A stretch of 34,669 bases of DNA from the NCBI RefSeq assembly GCF_002001005.1, contig NZ_MUNX01000106.1, forward strand, positions 1 to 34,669, written 5' to 3'. This stretch comes from Flavobacterium sp. A45. Lineage in GTDB: Bacteria; Bacteroidota; Bacteroidia; Flavobacteriales; Flavobacteriaceae. The notes beneath the pieces are model-generated. The model saw nothing but the letters and a program-made list of their open reading frames with translations. It searched no databases and was not told the DNA's origin. Positions 1 through 8,604 of the stretch are shown one piece after another. Made by a program: the position numbers and the translations under genes. The stretch's first letter is position 1, and each line of letters starts with the position of its first letter.

Positions 1-27
1 CTTATCGACTCTATTCTATAATTACTA

Positions 28-35
28 TACCTTTA
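28..35 (+). promoter_or_regulatory. possible -7 element for the ankyrin gene
   Basis: TACCTTTA differs by one base from the Bacteroidota -7 consensus TANNTTTG and ends 8 nt before the ATG at 44. This would leave almost no 5' leader, and the -33 region is cut off by the window edge. It is only a weak candidate, and the real promoter may lie upstream of the window. Confidence 0.2.
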
Positions 36-43
36 TTAAACTT

Positions 44-1558
44 ATGAAAAATATATTTTCAATTTCTTTTATCCTAGTTGCCTCTTTATTTGTGAGTGCA
101 CAACAAAAAAATACGCTTTTGGAACAGTCCTTTTGGAAAACAAGTCCAGATGTAGCGACTGTCCAAGCCGAGATAGCAAAAGGCAACAATCCATCTGAAT
201 CCAATGACAGATCATTTGACCCTGTTGTCATAGCTATCAATAACGATGCACCAAACGCAACCATAAAATTCTTACTAGAACAACCCGGAAACGGCGTGAA
301 TAAATCTACTCATGATAACCGTATTTATCTGCACTGGGCTGCCAATAAAGGAAATTTAGAAATCGTAGAATACCTTATTGCAAAAGGATCGGACATTAAT
401 TTAGAAGACAGTAAAGGAGAAATCCCAGTAACATTTGCGGCCAGTAGTGGTCAAAAGAATACTGCTGTTTATGATGCTTTTTTCAAAGCAGGTATTGACC
501 CAAAGAAAAAATATAATGATGGATTAACCCTTTTACTTATGGCTATCCCATCTGATAAAAATCAAACACTAACTAATTATTTCATTTCGAAAGGTTTATC
601 CTTAAACGATGTAGATACTTATGGAAATACCTCCTTTAATTATGCTGCAAAATCGGGAAACATAGTTGTATTAAAATCCCTTTTGGAAAAAGGAGTAAAA
701 TTCAATGACAATGCTATCATTTTTGCAGCACAAGGTTTCCGAAGAGATGCTAACACATTAGAAACCTACAAATACTTGGTTGAAGATTTGAAACTTAAAC
801 CTATAACAACTAACAATGAAGGACAAAATGCCCTTCATTTTCTTGTGACTAAAGCCAAACAAACAGAAATAATTAACTACTTTATTTCTAAAGGAATTGA
901 TGTAAACAAAGCAGATAATGACGGTAATACTCCGTTAATGATTGCAGCTTCCGGCAGAGAAATGAATGGAACTTTAGAACAATTACTTCCAATCGTAAAA
1001 AACATAAATGCACAAAATAAAAAAGGAGAGTCTGCATTAACAAAAGCCATTCAATCTGGAACTGTCGAAGCTGTATCTCTTTTATTAGAAAAAGGTGCAG
1101 ACGTAAAAGTGCTTGATAAAGTTGGAAACAATTTAGGATTTTATATAATTGATTCCTATCGTCCGCAAATGGGAATGGACCGTGGATCTGAAACTGCAAA
1201 TGCACCAAAAGACCCATTTACTGCTAAAATAAAACTGCTTCAGGATAAAGGATTAAACTTAGCCGCTCCGCAAAAGGACGGAAACACACTTTATCATTTC
1301 GCAGTAGCAAAAAACGATTTAAATTTGCTAAAGAAGATTGCTGATCTAAATATAGATGTTAATGCAAAAAACAAAGACGGTTTAACTGCTTTGCACAAAG
1401 CGGCAATGATTTCCAAAAACGACACCATCTTAAAATATCTGCTTTCAATTGGTGCCAAAAAAGAAATTACAACTGACTTTAATGAGACTCCATTCGACTT
1501 GGCAAATGAAAATGAGTCTTTAACAAAAAACAAAGTATCCATAGATTTTTTAAAATAA
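44..1558 (+). CDS. secreted ankyrin-repeat protein
   Basis: 504 aa. Residues 1-19 form a signal peptide (basic start, hydrophobic core, cleavage near VSA-QQ), so the protein should be exported. The rest is a series of ankyrin repeats of about 33 residues. Recognisable units include the one ending NKGNLEIVEYLIAKGSDIN near residue 105, DGNTPLMIAA, KGESALTKAIQSG and DGLTALHKAAM near the C-terminus. Ankyrin repeats are protein-binding scaffolds, and no catalytic domain is visible. In other bacteria a periplasmic ankyrin protein (AnkB) sits beside a catalase, but the upstream gene is outside this window. The next gene starts 77 nt downstream, separated by a heptamer repeat tract, so co-transcription with the iron locus is possible but not shown. 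The family call is firm and the partner is unknown. Confidence 0.9.
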   Translation: MKNIFSISFILVASLFVSAQQKNTLLEQSFWKTSPDVATVQAEIAKGNNPSESNDRSFDPVVIAINNDAPNATIKFLLEQPGNGVNKSTHDNRIYLHWAANKGNLEIVEYLIAKGSDINLEDSKGEIPVTFAASSGQKNTAVYDAFFKAGIDPKKKYNDGLTLLLMAIPSDKNQTLTNYFISKGLSLNDVDTYGNTSFNYAAKSGNIVVLKSLLEKGVKFNDNAIIFAAQGFRRDANTLETYKYLVEDLKLKPITTNNEGQNALHFLVTKAKQTEIINYFISKGIDVNKADNDGNTPLMIAASGREMNGTLEQLLPIVKNINAQNKKGESALTKAIQSGTVEAVSLLLEKGADVKVLDKVGNNLGFYIIDSYRPQMGMDRGSETANAPKDPFTAKIKLLQDKGLNLAAPQKDGNTLYHFAVAKNDLNLLKKIADLNIDVNAKNKDGLTALHKAAMISKNDTILKYLLSIGAKKEITTDFNETPFDLANENESLTKNKVSIDFLK

Positions 1559-1570
1559 TATTTTTTAGTG

Positions 1571-1635
1571 ACTAACGGTTAGTTATTAGCTTAAATCACG
1601 ACACAAAACACATAATCCATAACTCATAACTCAAT
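1571..1635 (+). repeat. degenerate heptamer repeat tract before the DUF2271 gene
   Basis: The gap between the ankyrin stop and the ATG at 1636 holds a 6-1-6 palindrome (ACTAACGGTTAGT, 1571-1583). It is followed by period-7 units close to ATAACTC at 1612-1618, 1619-1625 and 1626-1632 that run right up to the start codon. The same period of seven recurs at 9951-9978 and 17066-17128 with different unit sequences. Confidence 0.6.
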
Positions 1636-2115
1636 ATGAAGTCAATATTAAAAATAAGCCTGATTGCAGTAATCTGCCTTTCATCATTTCAAGCCACAGC
1701 ACAAACCAGTAAATACAAATGCATGCTCCAAATGTCCAATTATATGGGCGAAGGTGCTTATATCGTAGTTTCACTTATAAATGCAAAAGGCGAATATGAC
1801 AAAACACTTTATGTAATGGGTGACGATAAAAAATGGTACAAAACATTAAAAGAATGGCATAAATTCTATTCTAAAAAGCCAACGGATATCAGTGCCAAAA
1901 CAGGAGCTTCGGTTACTGGCGGAGACCGCAGTATCACTACATTGGAAATTGAAGATTCTAAAATCAACAAAGGATATAAATTAAGATTCGAATCGGCGGT
2001 TGAAGACCAAAAGTATTATGTAACTGATTTAGAAATTCCCTTAACCACAGAGGGAATTAGTGCAAAAACAGATGGTAAAGGATACATCCGCTATGTAAGA
2101 TTAAATAAACTGTAA
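1636..2115 (+). CDS. DUF2271-like exported protein, possible flavinylation target
   Basis: 159 aa with a signal peptide (residues 1-22, cleavage near ATA-QT). The composition and neighbourhood fit the DUF2271 family of small extracytoplasmic proteins found beside PepSY-type reductases and ApbE. Residues 86-94 read SAKTGASVT, which resembles the D/S-G/A-x-S/T-G-A-S/T motif that ApbE modifies with FMN in NqrC and RnfG. By analogy Ser92 would carry the flavin. An ApbE gene lies 2.3 kb downstream on the same strand and a PepSY reductase lies between. If modified, the protein could be the periplasmic electron carrier that accepts electrons from the reductase. The family assignment is from memory of sequence character, and the modification is inference. 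Confidence 0.7.
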   Translation: MKSILKISLIAVICLSSFQATAQTSKYKCMLQMSNYMGEGAYIVVSLINAKGEYDKTLYVMGDDKKWYKTLKEWHKFYSKKPTDISAKTGASVTGGDRSITTLEIEDSKINKGYKLRFESAVEDQKYYVTDLEIPLTTEGISAKTDGKGYIRYVRLNKL

Positions 2116-2136
2116 CTTTTCAACTTATATATCTGC

Positions 2137-2182
2137 AAAATCTGCGTGCTAATATTTTACTTAGATTTCGCAGATTTTTTTT
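2137..2182 (+). terminator. hairpin with T-run after the DUF2271 gene
   Basis: A perfect 10-bp inverted repeat, AAAATCTGCG (2137-2146) and CGCAGATTTT (2169-2178), is followed by T residues to 2182. It could terminate the DUF2271 transcript. The 22-nt loop is long, however, and phrases like this recur between genes in Flavobacterium, so it may instead be a dispersed repeat. Confidence 0.55.
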
Positions 2183-2214
2183 AAAACAAATAATTCCCAA
2201 AATAAATTACATCA

Positions 2215-4404
2215 ATGACTCTTTCTTTTTGGCGTTACATACATTTGACTCTGGCTGTATTTTCTGCTGTATTTTTAGTATTGGTATCTATAACTGGAAC
2301 AATACTGGCAGTCGATGCCATTCAGGAGAAATTACCGTCTTATGGTGTGGTAAATTTCGAAAAAATAACGCTGGAGGAAACCTTGCCGATACTGCGTAAA
2401 ACCTATCCTGAAATAACTGAAATTACAGTCGACCACAATCAGTTTGTAACGCTGCAGGGTATCGACAAAGACGATAATGATGTCAACGCTTATATTGATC
2501 CCAGAACTGGCAAAATATTAGGCACACCCATTAAAAAAAGTGAATTTATTCAATGGACTACGGCACTTCACCGTTCTTTGTTTCTCAAAGAAACTGGACG
2601 ATTTATTGTTGGTTTTGTATCGTTTCTTTTAGTGCTGATTTCTATTTCGGGTTTTGCTCTGATTCTTAACCGCCAAAGAGGTTTGCGCAATTTCTTTTCT
2701 AAAATCATGAAAGACAATTTCGCTCAATATTATCATGTGGTTTTAGGTCGGTTGGCACTGATTCCGATTCTGATTATTGCGCTGTCAGGAGCGTATTTGA
2801 CATTGGAAAAATTTAATTTTTTCATGCCAAAAAAAGATTCTGAACCAAAAAACGAAATAACCGAAAACATTTCAAAGAAAGAACTAAATACTTCTGTTTT
2901 TAAAAGTACCTTTTTGGCTAATGCCGAAAAAATTGAATTCCCTTTTTCAGACGATCCAGAGGAATACTACATCATTAGATTAAAAGACCGCGAAATCGAA
3001 GTCAATCAGGTAACTGGTGCAGTTGTCAGCGAAAAAATTTTTCCGATGACAACACTTCTATCAAACTTGAGTCTTGACTTGCACACAGGCCGTACAAATA
3101 TGTTATGGGCATTCATTTTAGGAATTGCGAGTTTGAATATACTATTTTTTATTTACTCGGGTTTTGCCATGACTTTAAAACGCAGATCAAGCCGAATTAA
3201 AAACAAATTCAAAGCCGAAGAAAGCAAATTTATTTTATTGGTAGGTTCCGAAAACGGCAGCACACTCAGATTTGCCAATGCCATTCACAAACAATTGATG
3301 GCTTATGGAGAAAAAGTATTTATTGCGGAATTGAATAATTATAAGATATATCCAAAAGCGGAACATCTTATCATTTTTACCTCAACCCACGGATTAGGAG
3401 ATGCTCCTTCGAATGCGAATAAATTTACAGAACTGCTTAACCAATACGAACAACAGCAAAAAATCAAAGTTTCGGTGGTCGGATTTGGTTCAAAAGCCTA
3501 TACTGATTTTTGTGGCTATGCACGTGATATTGATGTATTAGTAGCAAAACAGAATTGGGCAGAACGTATTTTAGAACTGCAGACTGTAAACGATAAATCT
3601 GCCGAAGAGTTTGTTAATTGGGTAAAATTATGGAGTGCCAAAACTGGAATCCCGCTTTCCACTGTCCCATCAATATACAATGACGCACCCAAAGATTTGG
3701 AAAAAATGGTAGTATTGAACAAAACTGCAATTTCGGTGAATGGATTTACATTTTTGGTCACGCTTAGAACGAATAGAATTACCAAATTTGATTCAGGAGA
3801 TTTACTGGCTATTTATCCAGCAAACGATCCTCGTGAGCGACTCTACTCCATCGGAAATATCAATGGCAATATACAATTGGCGATCAAACTGCATCCTTCT
3901 GGTTTAGGTTCAGGCTATTTATATAATCTCGAACCTGGGGAAGTCATAAAAGCAAGAATCATTAAAAACCCTTCTTTTCATTTCCCAAAAAGAGCATCCA
4001 AAGTAGCGTTAATTTCAAACGGAACCGGCATCGCTCCTTTTCTGGGAATGCTGCAGCAAAACAAGAAAAAAACAGAAATTCATTTTTATTGCGGATTTCG
4101 AAGAGCGACAGAAACTGTTTTAGGTTATAAAAAATTCGCCAATGAAATGATTGAAAAACAACAGCTTCAAAGTTTCCATTTGGCTTTATCCCGAGAAGAG
4201 GAGCATCAACATGTAATGGATTTAATAAAGCATGACGCTGCTTTTTTTATCGATTTATTAACGAATGGAGGAATTGTAATGATTTGCGGTTCACTTGCTA
4301 TGCAAAAAGACGTTGAAACTGTGCTTGATAATATTCTTTTTCAAACATCTTCGACTATTTCAGATTATAAAGCCAAAGGTCAAGTGTTGACTGATTGCTA
4401 TTAA
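2215..4404 (+). CDS. PepSY-TM / flavodoxin / FNR-type membrane reductase
   Basis: 729 aa with a three-part architecture. Residues 1-325 are a PepSY_TM module with membrane helices near 10-33, 130-151, 178-197 and 297-320 and possible haem-ligand histidines H10, H119, H174 and H290. Residues 338-475 are a flavodoxin domain (phosphate loop GSENGSTLRFA 344-354, STHGLGDAPSNA 390-401). Residues 495-729 are a ferredoxin-NADP reductase-type domain with RLYSI (542-546) for FAD, GTGIAPFLGML (603-613) and MICGS (689-693) for NADPH. This resembles a sulfite-reductase flavoprotein/CPR module joined to a PiuB-like membrane part. It should pass electrons from cytosolic NADPH via FAD, FMN and haem to a periplasmic acceptor, most plausibly ferric siderophore. 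Flanking DUF2271, ApbE and siderophore-receptor genes support that. The substrate is inferred. Confidence 0.9.
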   Translation: MTLSFWRYIHLTLAVFSAVFLVLVSITGTILAVDAIQEKLPSYGVVNFEKITLEETLPILRKTYPEITEITVDHNQFVTLQGIDKDDNDVNAYIDPRTGKILGTPIKKSEFIQWTTALHRSLFLKETGRFIVGFVSFLLVLISISGFALILNRQRGLRNFFSKIMKDNFAQYYHVVLGRLALIPILIIALSGAYLTLEKFNFFMPKKDSEPKNEITENISKKELNTSVFKSTFLANAEKIEFPFSDDPEEYYIIRLKDREIEVNQVTGAVVSEKIFPMTTLLSNLSLDLHTGRTNMLWAFILGIASLNILFFIYSGFAMTLKRRSSRIKNKFKAEESKFILLVGSENGSTLRFANAIHKQLMAYGEKVFIAELNNYKIYPKAEHLIIFTSTHGLGDAPSNANKFTELLNQYEQQQKIKVSVVGFGSKAYTDFCGYARDIDVLVAKQNWAERILELQTVNDKSAEEFVNWVKLWSAKTGIPLSTVPSIYNDAPKDLEKMVVLNKTAISVNGFTFLVTLRTNRITKFDSGDLLAIYPANDPRERLYSIGNINGNIQLAIKLHPSGLGSGYLYNLEPGEVIKARIIKNPSFHFPKRASKVALISNGTGIAPFLGMLQQNKKKTEIHFYCGFRRATETVLGYKKFANEMIEKQQLQSFHLALSREEEHQHVMDLIKHDAAFFIDLLTNGGIVMICGSLAMQKDVETVLDNILFQTSSTISDYKAKGQVLTDCY

Positions 4405-4456
4405 TGTAAATATTCTATTTTACAGAAATGACAAATTGATACTTTTAAATTGTAAT

Positions 4457-5455
4457 ATGACAACCAAAAACCAATTCCTATTTCTTTTTTTAATCATTTG
4501 CAGTTTTTGCAACAGCCAAGTATTACGAAAAAGAACTACAATGCTGATGGGCGGTCGATTCGATATCACAATTGTAGCCAAAGATTCCCTTTCGGCAGAA
4601 CAAAGCATTGATGAAGTTATTGCTGAAATTAGCCGCATAGAATATTTAATATCCGATTGGAAACCTAGCACTCAAATATCCGAAGTAAATCAAAATGCAG
4701 GAATCCGTCCGGTAAAAGTAGATAAAGAGGTTTTTGAATTGACGAAAAGAGCGATTCGATTTTCTGAAATCACCAATGGAGGTTTTGACATCAGCTTTGC
4801 TGCGATGGACAGAATCTGGAAGTTTGACGGCTCGATGACCGAAATGCCATCTGCGGAAGCCATAAAAAAATCGGTCGAAAAAGTGGGTTATAAAAACATT
4901 ATTCTGGACAGTGTGCAATCGACCATTTTCCTGAAGCTAAAAGGCATGAAAATTGGATTTGGTGCTTTGGGAGAAGGCTATGCAACTAACAAATGCAAAG
5001 AAATGATGCTTGCCAAAGGAATCAAATCCGGAATTGTAAACGGTACTGGCGATATGAGCACTTGGGGGAAACAACCCAACGGAAAACCTTGGAAAATCGG
5101 TATTACAGATCCTTTTCATCCCGATGAGCTTTTAGGCGTAATTCCGCTAACTCAAGGTGCGGTTACTACCTCTGGCTCTTATGAAAAATTTGTTGTTTTC
5201 GATGGTAAACGTTATTCTCACATTATAAATCCTTCAACCGGTTATCCTGTGACCGGTCTTTGCAGTGTTACCGTCGTAGGTCCAAATGCCGAAACTGCCA
5301 ATGGACTGAGCACATCGATAATGATTCTAGGAAAAAAAGAAGGATTGCTTTTGCTCGACAAATATCCTGATTACAGCTGTATCCTGATTACCGATGATGG
5401 CAAAACAGTGAAATCAAAAAACTTTAGAATTAAAAAATTCAAGACACGATTTTAG
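4457..5455 (+). CDS. apbE: FAD:protein FMN transferase (ApbE family)
   Basis: 332 aa from the ATG at 4457. A TTG at 4436 would add seven residues in front of a normal signal peptide, so I reject it. The hydrophobic segment at residues 7-20 indicates export. ApbE hallmarks are MGGRFDI (31-37), GALGEGYA (169-176), NGTGDMSTWG (195-204), TSGSYEKF (238-245) and HIINPSTGYP (255-264). The family uses FAD to attach FMN covalently to Ser/Thr of exported proteins. Two positions look unusual: Glu173 where many ApbE have Lys (GKGYA), and Asn282 in AETANGLST where the usual Mg ligand is Asp. It starts 52 nt after the PepSY reductase, so probably shares its transcript. Likely targets are the DUF2271 protein or another extracytoplasmic flavoprotein. 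Confidence 0.92.
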   Translation: MTTKNQFLFLFLIICSFCNSQVLRKRTTMLMGGRFDITIVAKDSLSAEQSIDEVIAEISRIEYLISDWKPSTQISEVNQNAGIRPVKVDKEVFELTKRAIRFSEITNGGFDISFAAMDRIWKFDGSMTEMPSAEAIKKSVEKVGYKNIILDSVQSTIFLKLKGMKIGFGALGEGYATNKCKEMMLAKGIKSGIVNGTGDMSTWGKQPNGKPWKIGITDPFHPDELLGVIPLTQGAVTTSGSYEKFVVFDGKRYSHIINPSTGYPVTGLCSVTVVGPNAETANGLSTSIMILGKKEGLLLLDKYPDYSCILITDDGKTVKSKNFRIKKFKTRF

Positions 5456-5672
5456 TTTTTTTTTTAAAAAAATAACTGTAATGATTTTTAGAACGAAAAA
5501 AATTGACAAAACTGTCTTATCAACCTATTCTTAGACATGATACTGCCCATTTTTTAAAAGTAAAATGAATCACCTTAGCATTTTCATTCCACAAAAAATC
5601 ATTTCAAAGACTTTTCAATACCCGTAAAAAATTGAAAAACAAACAGTTAAATATTTACAAAAATATTATTAA

Positions 5673-5687
5673 TATTTAGTCTAAATA
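5673..5687. promoter_or_regulatory. perfect 7-1-7 palindrome, possible metalloregulator operator
   Basis: TATTTAG-T-CTAAATA lies immediately upstream of the -33 TTG of the siderophore receptor promoter, where a repressor could block RNA polymerase. The TTAG/CTAA core resembles operators of DtxR/Fur-type iron or manganese regulators. No regulator gene is in the window, so the identity of the binding protein is inference. Confidence 0.45.
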
Positions 5688-5689
5688 AG

Positions 5690-5720
5690 TTGTGATATCA
5701 AAAATGAGGTTTTATATTTG
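5690..5720 (+). promoter_or_regulatory. promoter of the TonB-dependent siderophore receptor
   Basis: TTG (5690-5692), a 20-nt spacer and TATATTTG (5713-5720) match the Bacteroidota promoter pattern TTG-N(17-23)-TANNTTTG. Transcription would begin near 5727, giving a leader of about 27 nt. The rest of the gap from 5456 to 5672 is AT-rich, and I see no gene or clear structured RNA in it. Confidence 0.7.
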
Positions 5721-5753
5721 CACTGTTATTTTTAATTATTCCAAATAAACGAC

Positions 5754-8012
5754 ATGAAATATATTTTACTCCCCCTCACCTTCATTGCATTCTGTTTCAG
5801 CAGCCAAGCGCAAGAAATAGCAAGTAATACTAATAATTCAAATGATAATAAGGACATCTACTATTTTTCTTCGGACACCATAAAATCGGCTAACGATACC
5901 GTTAAAAGAAGAAAAGGTGAGGTTTTACGTGAAGTTATCATAACTGGGAATAAACATCAAAAACCAATTTCGGCATTACGTTCTGGATTAAAACCAATGG
6001 ACACGCCTCAAAGTGTACAAGTAATAGGTTCAGAAGTAATCGAACAGCAGCAAGCTATCCGTTTAAGTGAAGTTCTAAAAAATGCCAATGGTGTTTATGT
6101 AGGTTCGGCCCGTGGTGGAGCACAAGAATCTTTTTTCTCAAGAGGTTATGACATGTCTGCCAACAATATGTTTAAAAATGGTTTCCGCTACAATGCTGGT
6201 TCTATTCCCGATGTTTCTGGTCTGGAAAAAGTAGAATTTCTAAAAGGCGGTTCTGCTTTATTATATGGAAACGTTGCTCCTGGAGGAATCCTGAATTTAG
6301 TTACTAAAACGCCTTCTTTCAAAAGTGGTGGGGAAATATCAATGCAGATAGGAAGTTACGCCTATTATAAACCTTCTTTCGATTTTTACGGGCCTTTAAA
6401 TAAATCCATTGCCTACAGAATTAATGGTTCTTATGAAAACTCTGAAAGTTTTAGAGATGTTGTAAAAAACGAACGTTTATACATCAACCCATCATTCCTT
6501 TTTAATGTAAGTGATAAAACGCAAATTACAGTACAAGGAGATTATTTAAAAGCATATTGGACTCCTGATTTTGGAACTGGAGTTATCGGAAAAGAAATTT
6601 TAGATGTTCCGCGCAACAACTATTATGGTGCACTTTGGTCTAATGGAGAGACAAAATCCGCTAGTGCTTCTGTATTATTAAATCATAATTTCAATGATAA
6701 TTGGAAATTAAACTTCAATAGTTCTTTCCAATCTTACGATAGAGAATCAAAAGGAACGGAGCGTATGCAAATCTTGCCAGCAACTGTACCTTATGGAACA
6801 TGGAGCAGACCGTTAGGACAAAATAAAAACTTAGAACAGATCGTTGGTAATCAAATAAGTCTGCAAGGAAACTTCAATACAGGAAGTATTAAACACCAAT
6901 TATTTACAGGAGCAGACTGGGAAAATTCATTTGCAACAGCTTACACTTATGTGTTTACTCCAGCAAATTACGACACTGTTAACATCTTCACATTTGACCC
7001 TGCAACTCAACGAACAGATGAACCAACAGCAGTAAACACCCGAATTGTTTATACTGATACGAACCGTTTCGGAATCTATGCGCAAGATTTGATTTCATTT
7101 ACGGAACAAATTAAAGTTTTAGCAGGTATTCGTTGGTCGTGGCAAGAATCTCAAGCAGACACACACGATGTAACCAAAACCCCAAAAACAGTTAGTGAAG
7201 GAGCAAAAAAATTAGACAATGCATTTTCTCCAAAAATTGGATTAGTATATCAACCAACAAAAGATATGTCTTTATTTGCAAGCTATTCGAATTCGTTTAC
7301 TCCAAACACAGGAACAACGGTTGATTTACAGCCCATAAAACCTTCTATTATTGATCAATACGAAGCGGGGATTAAGAAAGATTTCTGGAAAGGAGTTTTG
7401 AGTACCAATATTACTGTTTACCAAATTACAAACAGTAATTTAGCCCAAACTGCCGAATTCAAAGCTGACGGATCGAACAATACAGATACCAATATTAAAA
7501 CATTGAGTGGCGAAACAAAAAGTAAAGGTATCGAGATTGATATTACAGCAAGACCAGCCGAAGGACTTAGCATAATTGCTGGTTATAGCTACAACGATAT
7601 GCGCTATTCTAAAACATCAGGATTAAACGGCAGTTTTATAGAAGGAGATCGTTTAGTAAGGACTCCAGCAAACACAGCCAATTTAAGCTTTTTCTACACA
7701 TTGCCAAGCGGTGTATTAAAAGGCCTTTCTCTAGGAGCTATCGGAAATTATATTGGTGACCGACTTGGAGGCTGGAATGACCAAATTGTAATTAATCCTA
7801 CAACTGGTGTTAAAACCATTAACGACAGAGACATCCCAATGGAAAGCTACACGACTATCGATTTATCTGCTGGTTATACTTGGAAAAAAATTTCAATCTT
7901 GTGTAAACTATCTAACATAACAGATGAATTGAACTATACTGCACACGAAAACTACAGTATTAATCCAATCGCTCCACGACAATTTATGACAAGTTTGAAA
8001 TACAAATTCTAA
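5754..8012 (+). CDS. TonB-dependent siderophore receptor (FhuA type)
   Basis: 752 aa. The signal peptide cleaves near SQA-QE (residue 19). A TonB-box-like segment lies near residues 58-65 (LREVIITG). The plug domain spans about 66-187 with PMDTPQSVQVIG (81-92), the FFSRGYD motif (127-133), GLEKVEFLKGGSALLYG (156-172) and PGGILNLVTK (177-186), typical of the TonB-siderophore family rather than SusC. The remaining 560 residues form the beta-barrel and end in aromatic Phe (SLKYKF), the usual outer-membrane assembly signal. There is no N-terminal carboxypeptidase-regulatory domain. It imports ferric siderophore across the outer membrane using TonB-ExbBD energy. It follows the reductase and ApbE genes but has its own promoter and palindrome. 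The siderophore is unknown. Confidence 0.95.
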   Translation: MKYILLPLTFIAFCFSSQAQEIASNTNNSNDNKDIYYFSSDTIKSANDTVKRRKGEVLREVIITGNKHQKPISALRSGLKPMDTPQSVQVIGSEVIEQQQAIRLSEVLKNANGVYVGSARGGAQESFFSRGYDMSANNMFKNGFRYNAGSIPDVSGLEKVEFLKGGSALLYGNVAPGGILNLVTKTPSFKSGGEISMQIGSYAYYKPSFDFYGPLNKSIAYRINGSYENSESFRDVVKNERLYINPSFLFNVSDKTQITVQGDYLKAYWTPDFGTGVIGKEILDVPRNNYYGALWSNGETKSASASVLLNHNFNDNWKLNFNSSFQSYDRESKGTERMQILPATVPYGTWSRPLGQNKNLEQIVGNQISLQGNFNTGSIKHQLFTGADWENSFATAYTYVFTPANYDTVNIFTFDPATQRTDEPTAVNTRIVYTDTNRFGIYAQDLISFTEQIKVLAGIRWSWQESQADTHDVTKTPKTVSEGAKKLDNAFSPKIGLVYQPTKDMSLFASYSNSFTPNTGTTVDLQPIKPSIIDQYEAGIKKDFWKGVLSTNITVYQITNSNLAQTAEFKADGSNNTDTNIKTLSGETKSKGIEIDITARPAEGLSIIAGYSYNDMRYSKTSGLNGSFIEGDRLVRTPANTANLSFFYTLPSGVLKGLSLGAIGNYIGDRLGGWNDQIVINPTTGVKTINDRDIPMESYTTIDLSAGYTWKKISILCKLSNITDELNYTAHENYSINPIAPRQFMTSLKYKF

Positions 8013-8042
8013 AACTATTAGTTAAGCTTTTCATTTTTTTTT

Positions 8043-8101
8043 CAAAAACTTTTTCTGTTCCTTTCATCTTTTTGAAATACAGAAAAAGTTTTTGTTTTTT
8101 T
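8043..8101 (+). terminator. strong terminator after the siderophore receptor
   Basis: A perfect 16-bp inverted repeat, CAAAAACTTTTTCTGT (8043-8058) and its complement (8079-8094), is followed by seven T residues (8095-8101). Confidence 0.85.
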
Positions 8102-8172
8102 AAGAAAAAACTACATTTACAAGATGTTTTTAAAAATTAACTAACTAGCCCATCACTAAAAACCAAATAAAC

Positions 8173-8598
8173 ATGTCCTCTCCAGTTTCAGAATGTCTGT
8201 ATTGCCAAAACAACGATACTTTAAACCAATTAATGATTAAAATAAGCGATTTAAAAGTGTCACAGCTTTTCCTTTTCAAAGAGCAATCATACTCCGGTCG
8301 TTGTAATGTGGTTTACAAAGATCACGGTATCGAACTTTATGAATTAAGCGACGAGCAGCGCAATTTATTTTTTGAAGATGTAGCTACTGTTGGAAGAGCA
8401 ATCGCCAAAGCTTTTAATCCTACCAAAGTTAATTATGGTGCTTACAGCGATACGCTTTCGCATTTACATGTTCACATCGTACCTAAATACAAAGAAGGTT
8501 ACGGCTTTGGAACTGTATTCGAAATGAATCCACAAAAAAAGTACTTATCGGATGCGGTATATACCGAAGTAATTGAAAAGATCAAATCGAATTTATAA
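8173..8598 (+). CDS. HIT-family nucleotide hydrolase/transferase
   Basis: 141 aa. The histidine triad HLHVHIV (H97, H99, H101) is intact, and Cys8 and Cys11 in CLYC form a likely zinc half-site as in many Hint/Fhit-branch proteins. HIT proteins cleave phosphoramidates or dinucleoside polyphosphates through a histidine-nucleotide intermediate. The protein is cytosolic with no signal peptide. It sits alone between the receptor terminator and a bidirectional terminator shared with valS. The substrate cannot be told from sequence. Confidence 0.9.
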   Translation: MSSPVSECLYCQNNDTLNQLMIKISDLKVSQLFLFKEQSYSGRCNVVYKDHGIELYELSDEQRNLFFEDVATVGRAIAKAFNPTKVNYGAYSDTLSHLHVHIVPKYKEGYGFGTVFEMNPQKKYLSDAVYTEVIEKIKSNL

Positions 8599-8604
8599 AT
8601 CAAG

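Noticed and set aside
4436..4456. TTG start for apbE
   Set aside because: It would place seven extra residues before a normal signal peptide; the ATG at 4457 is better.
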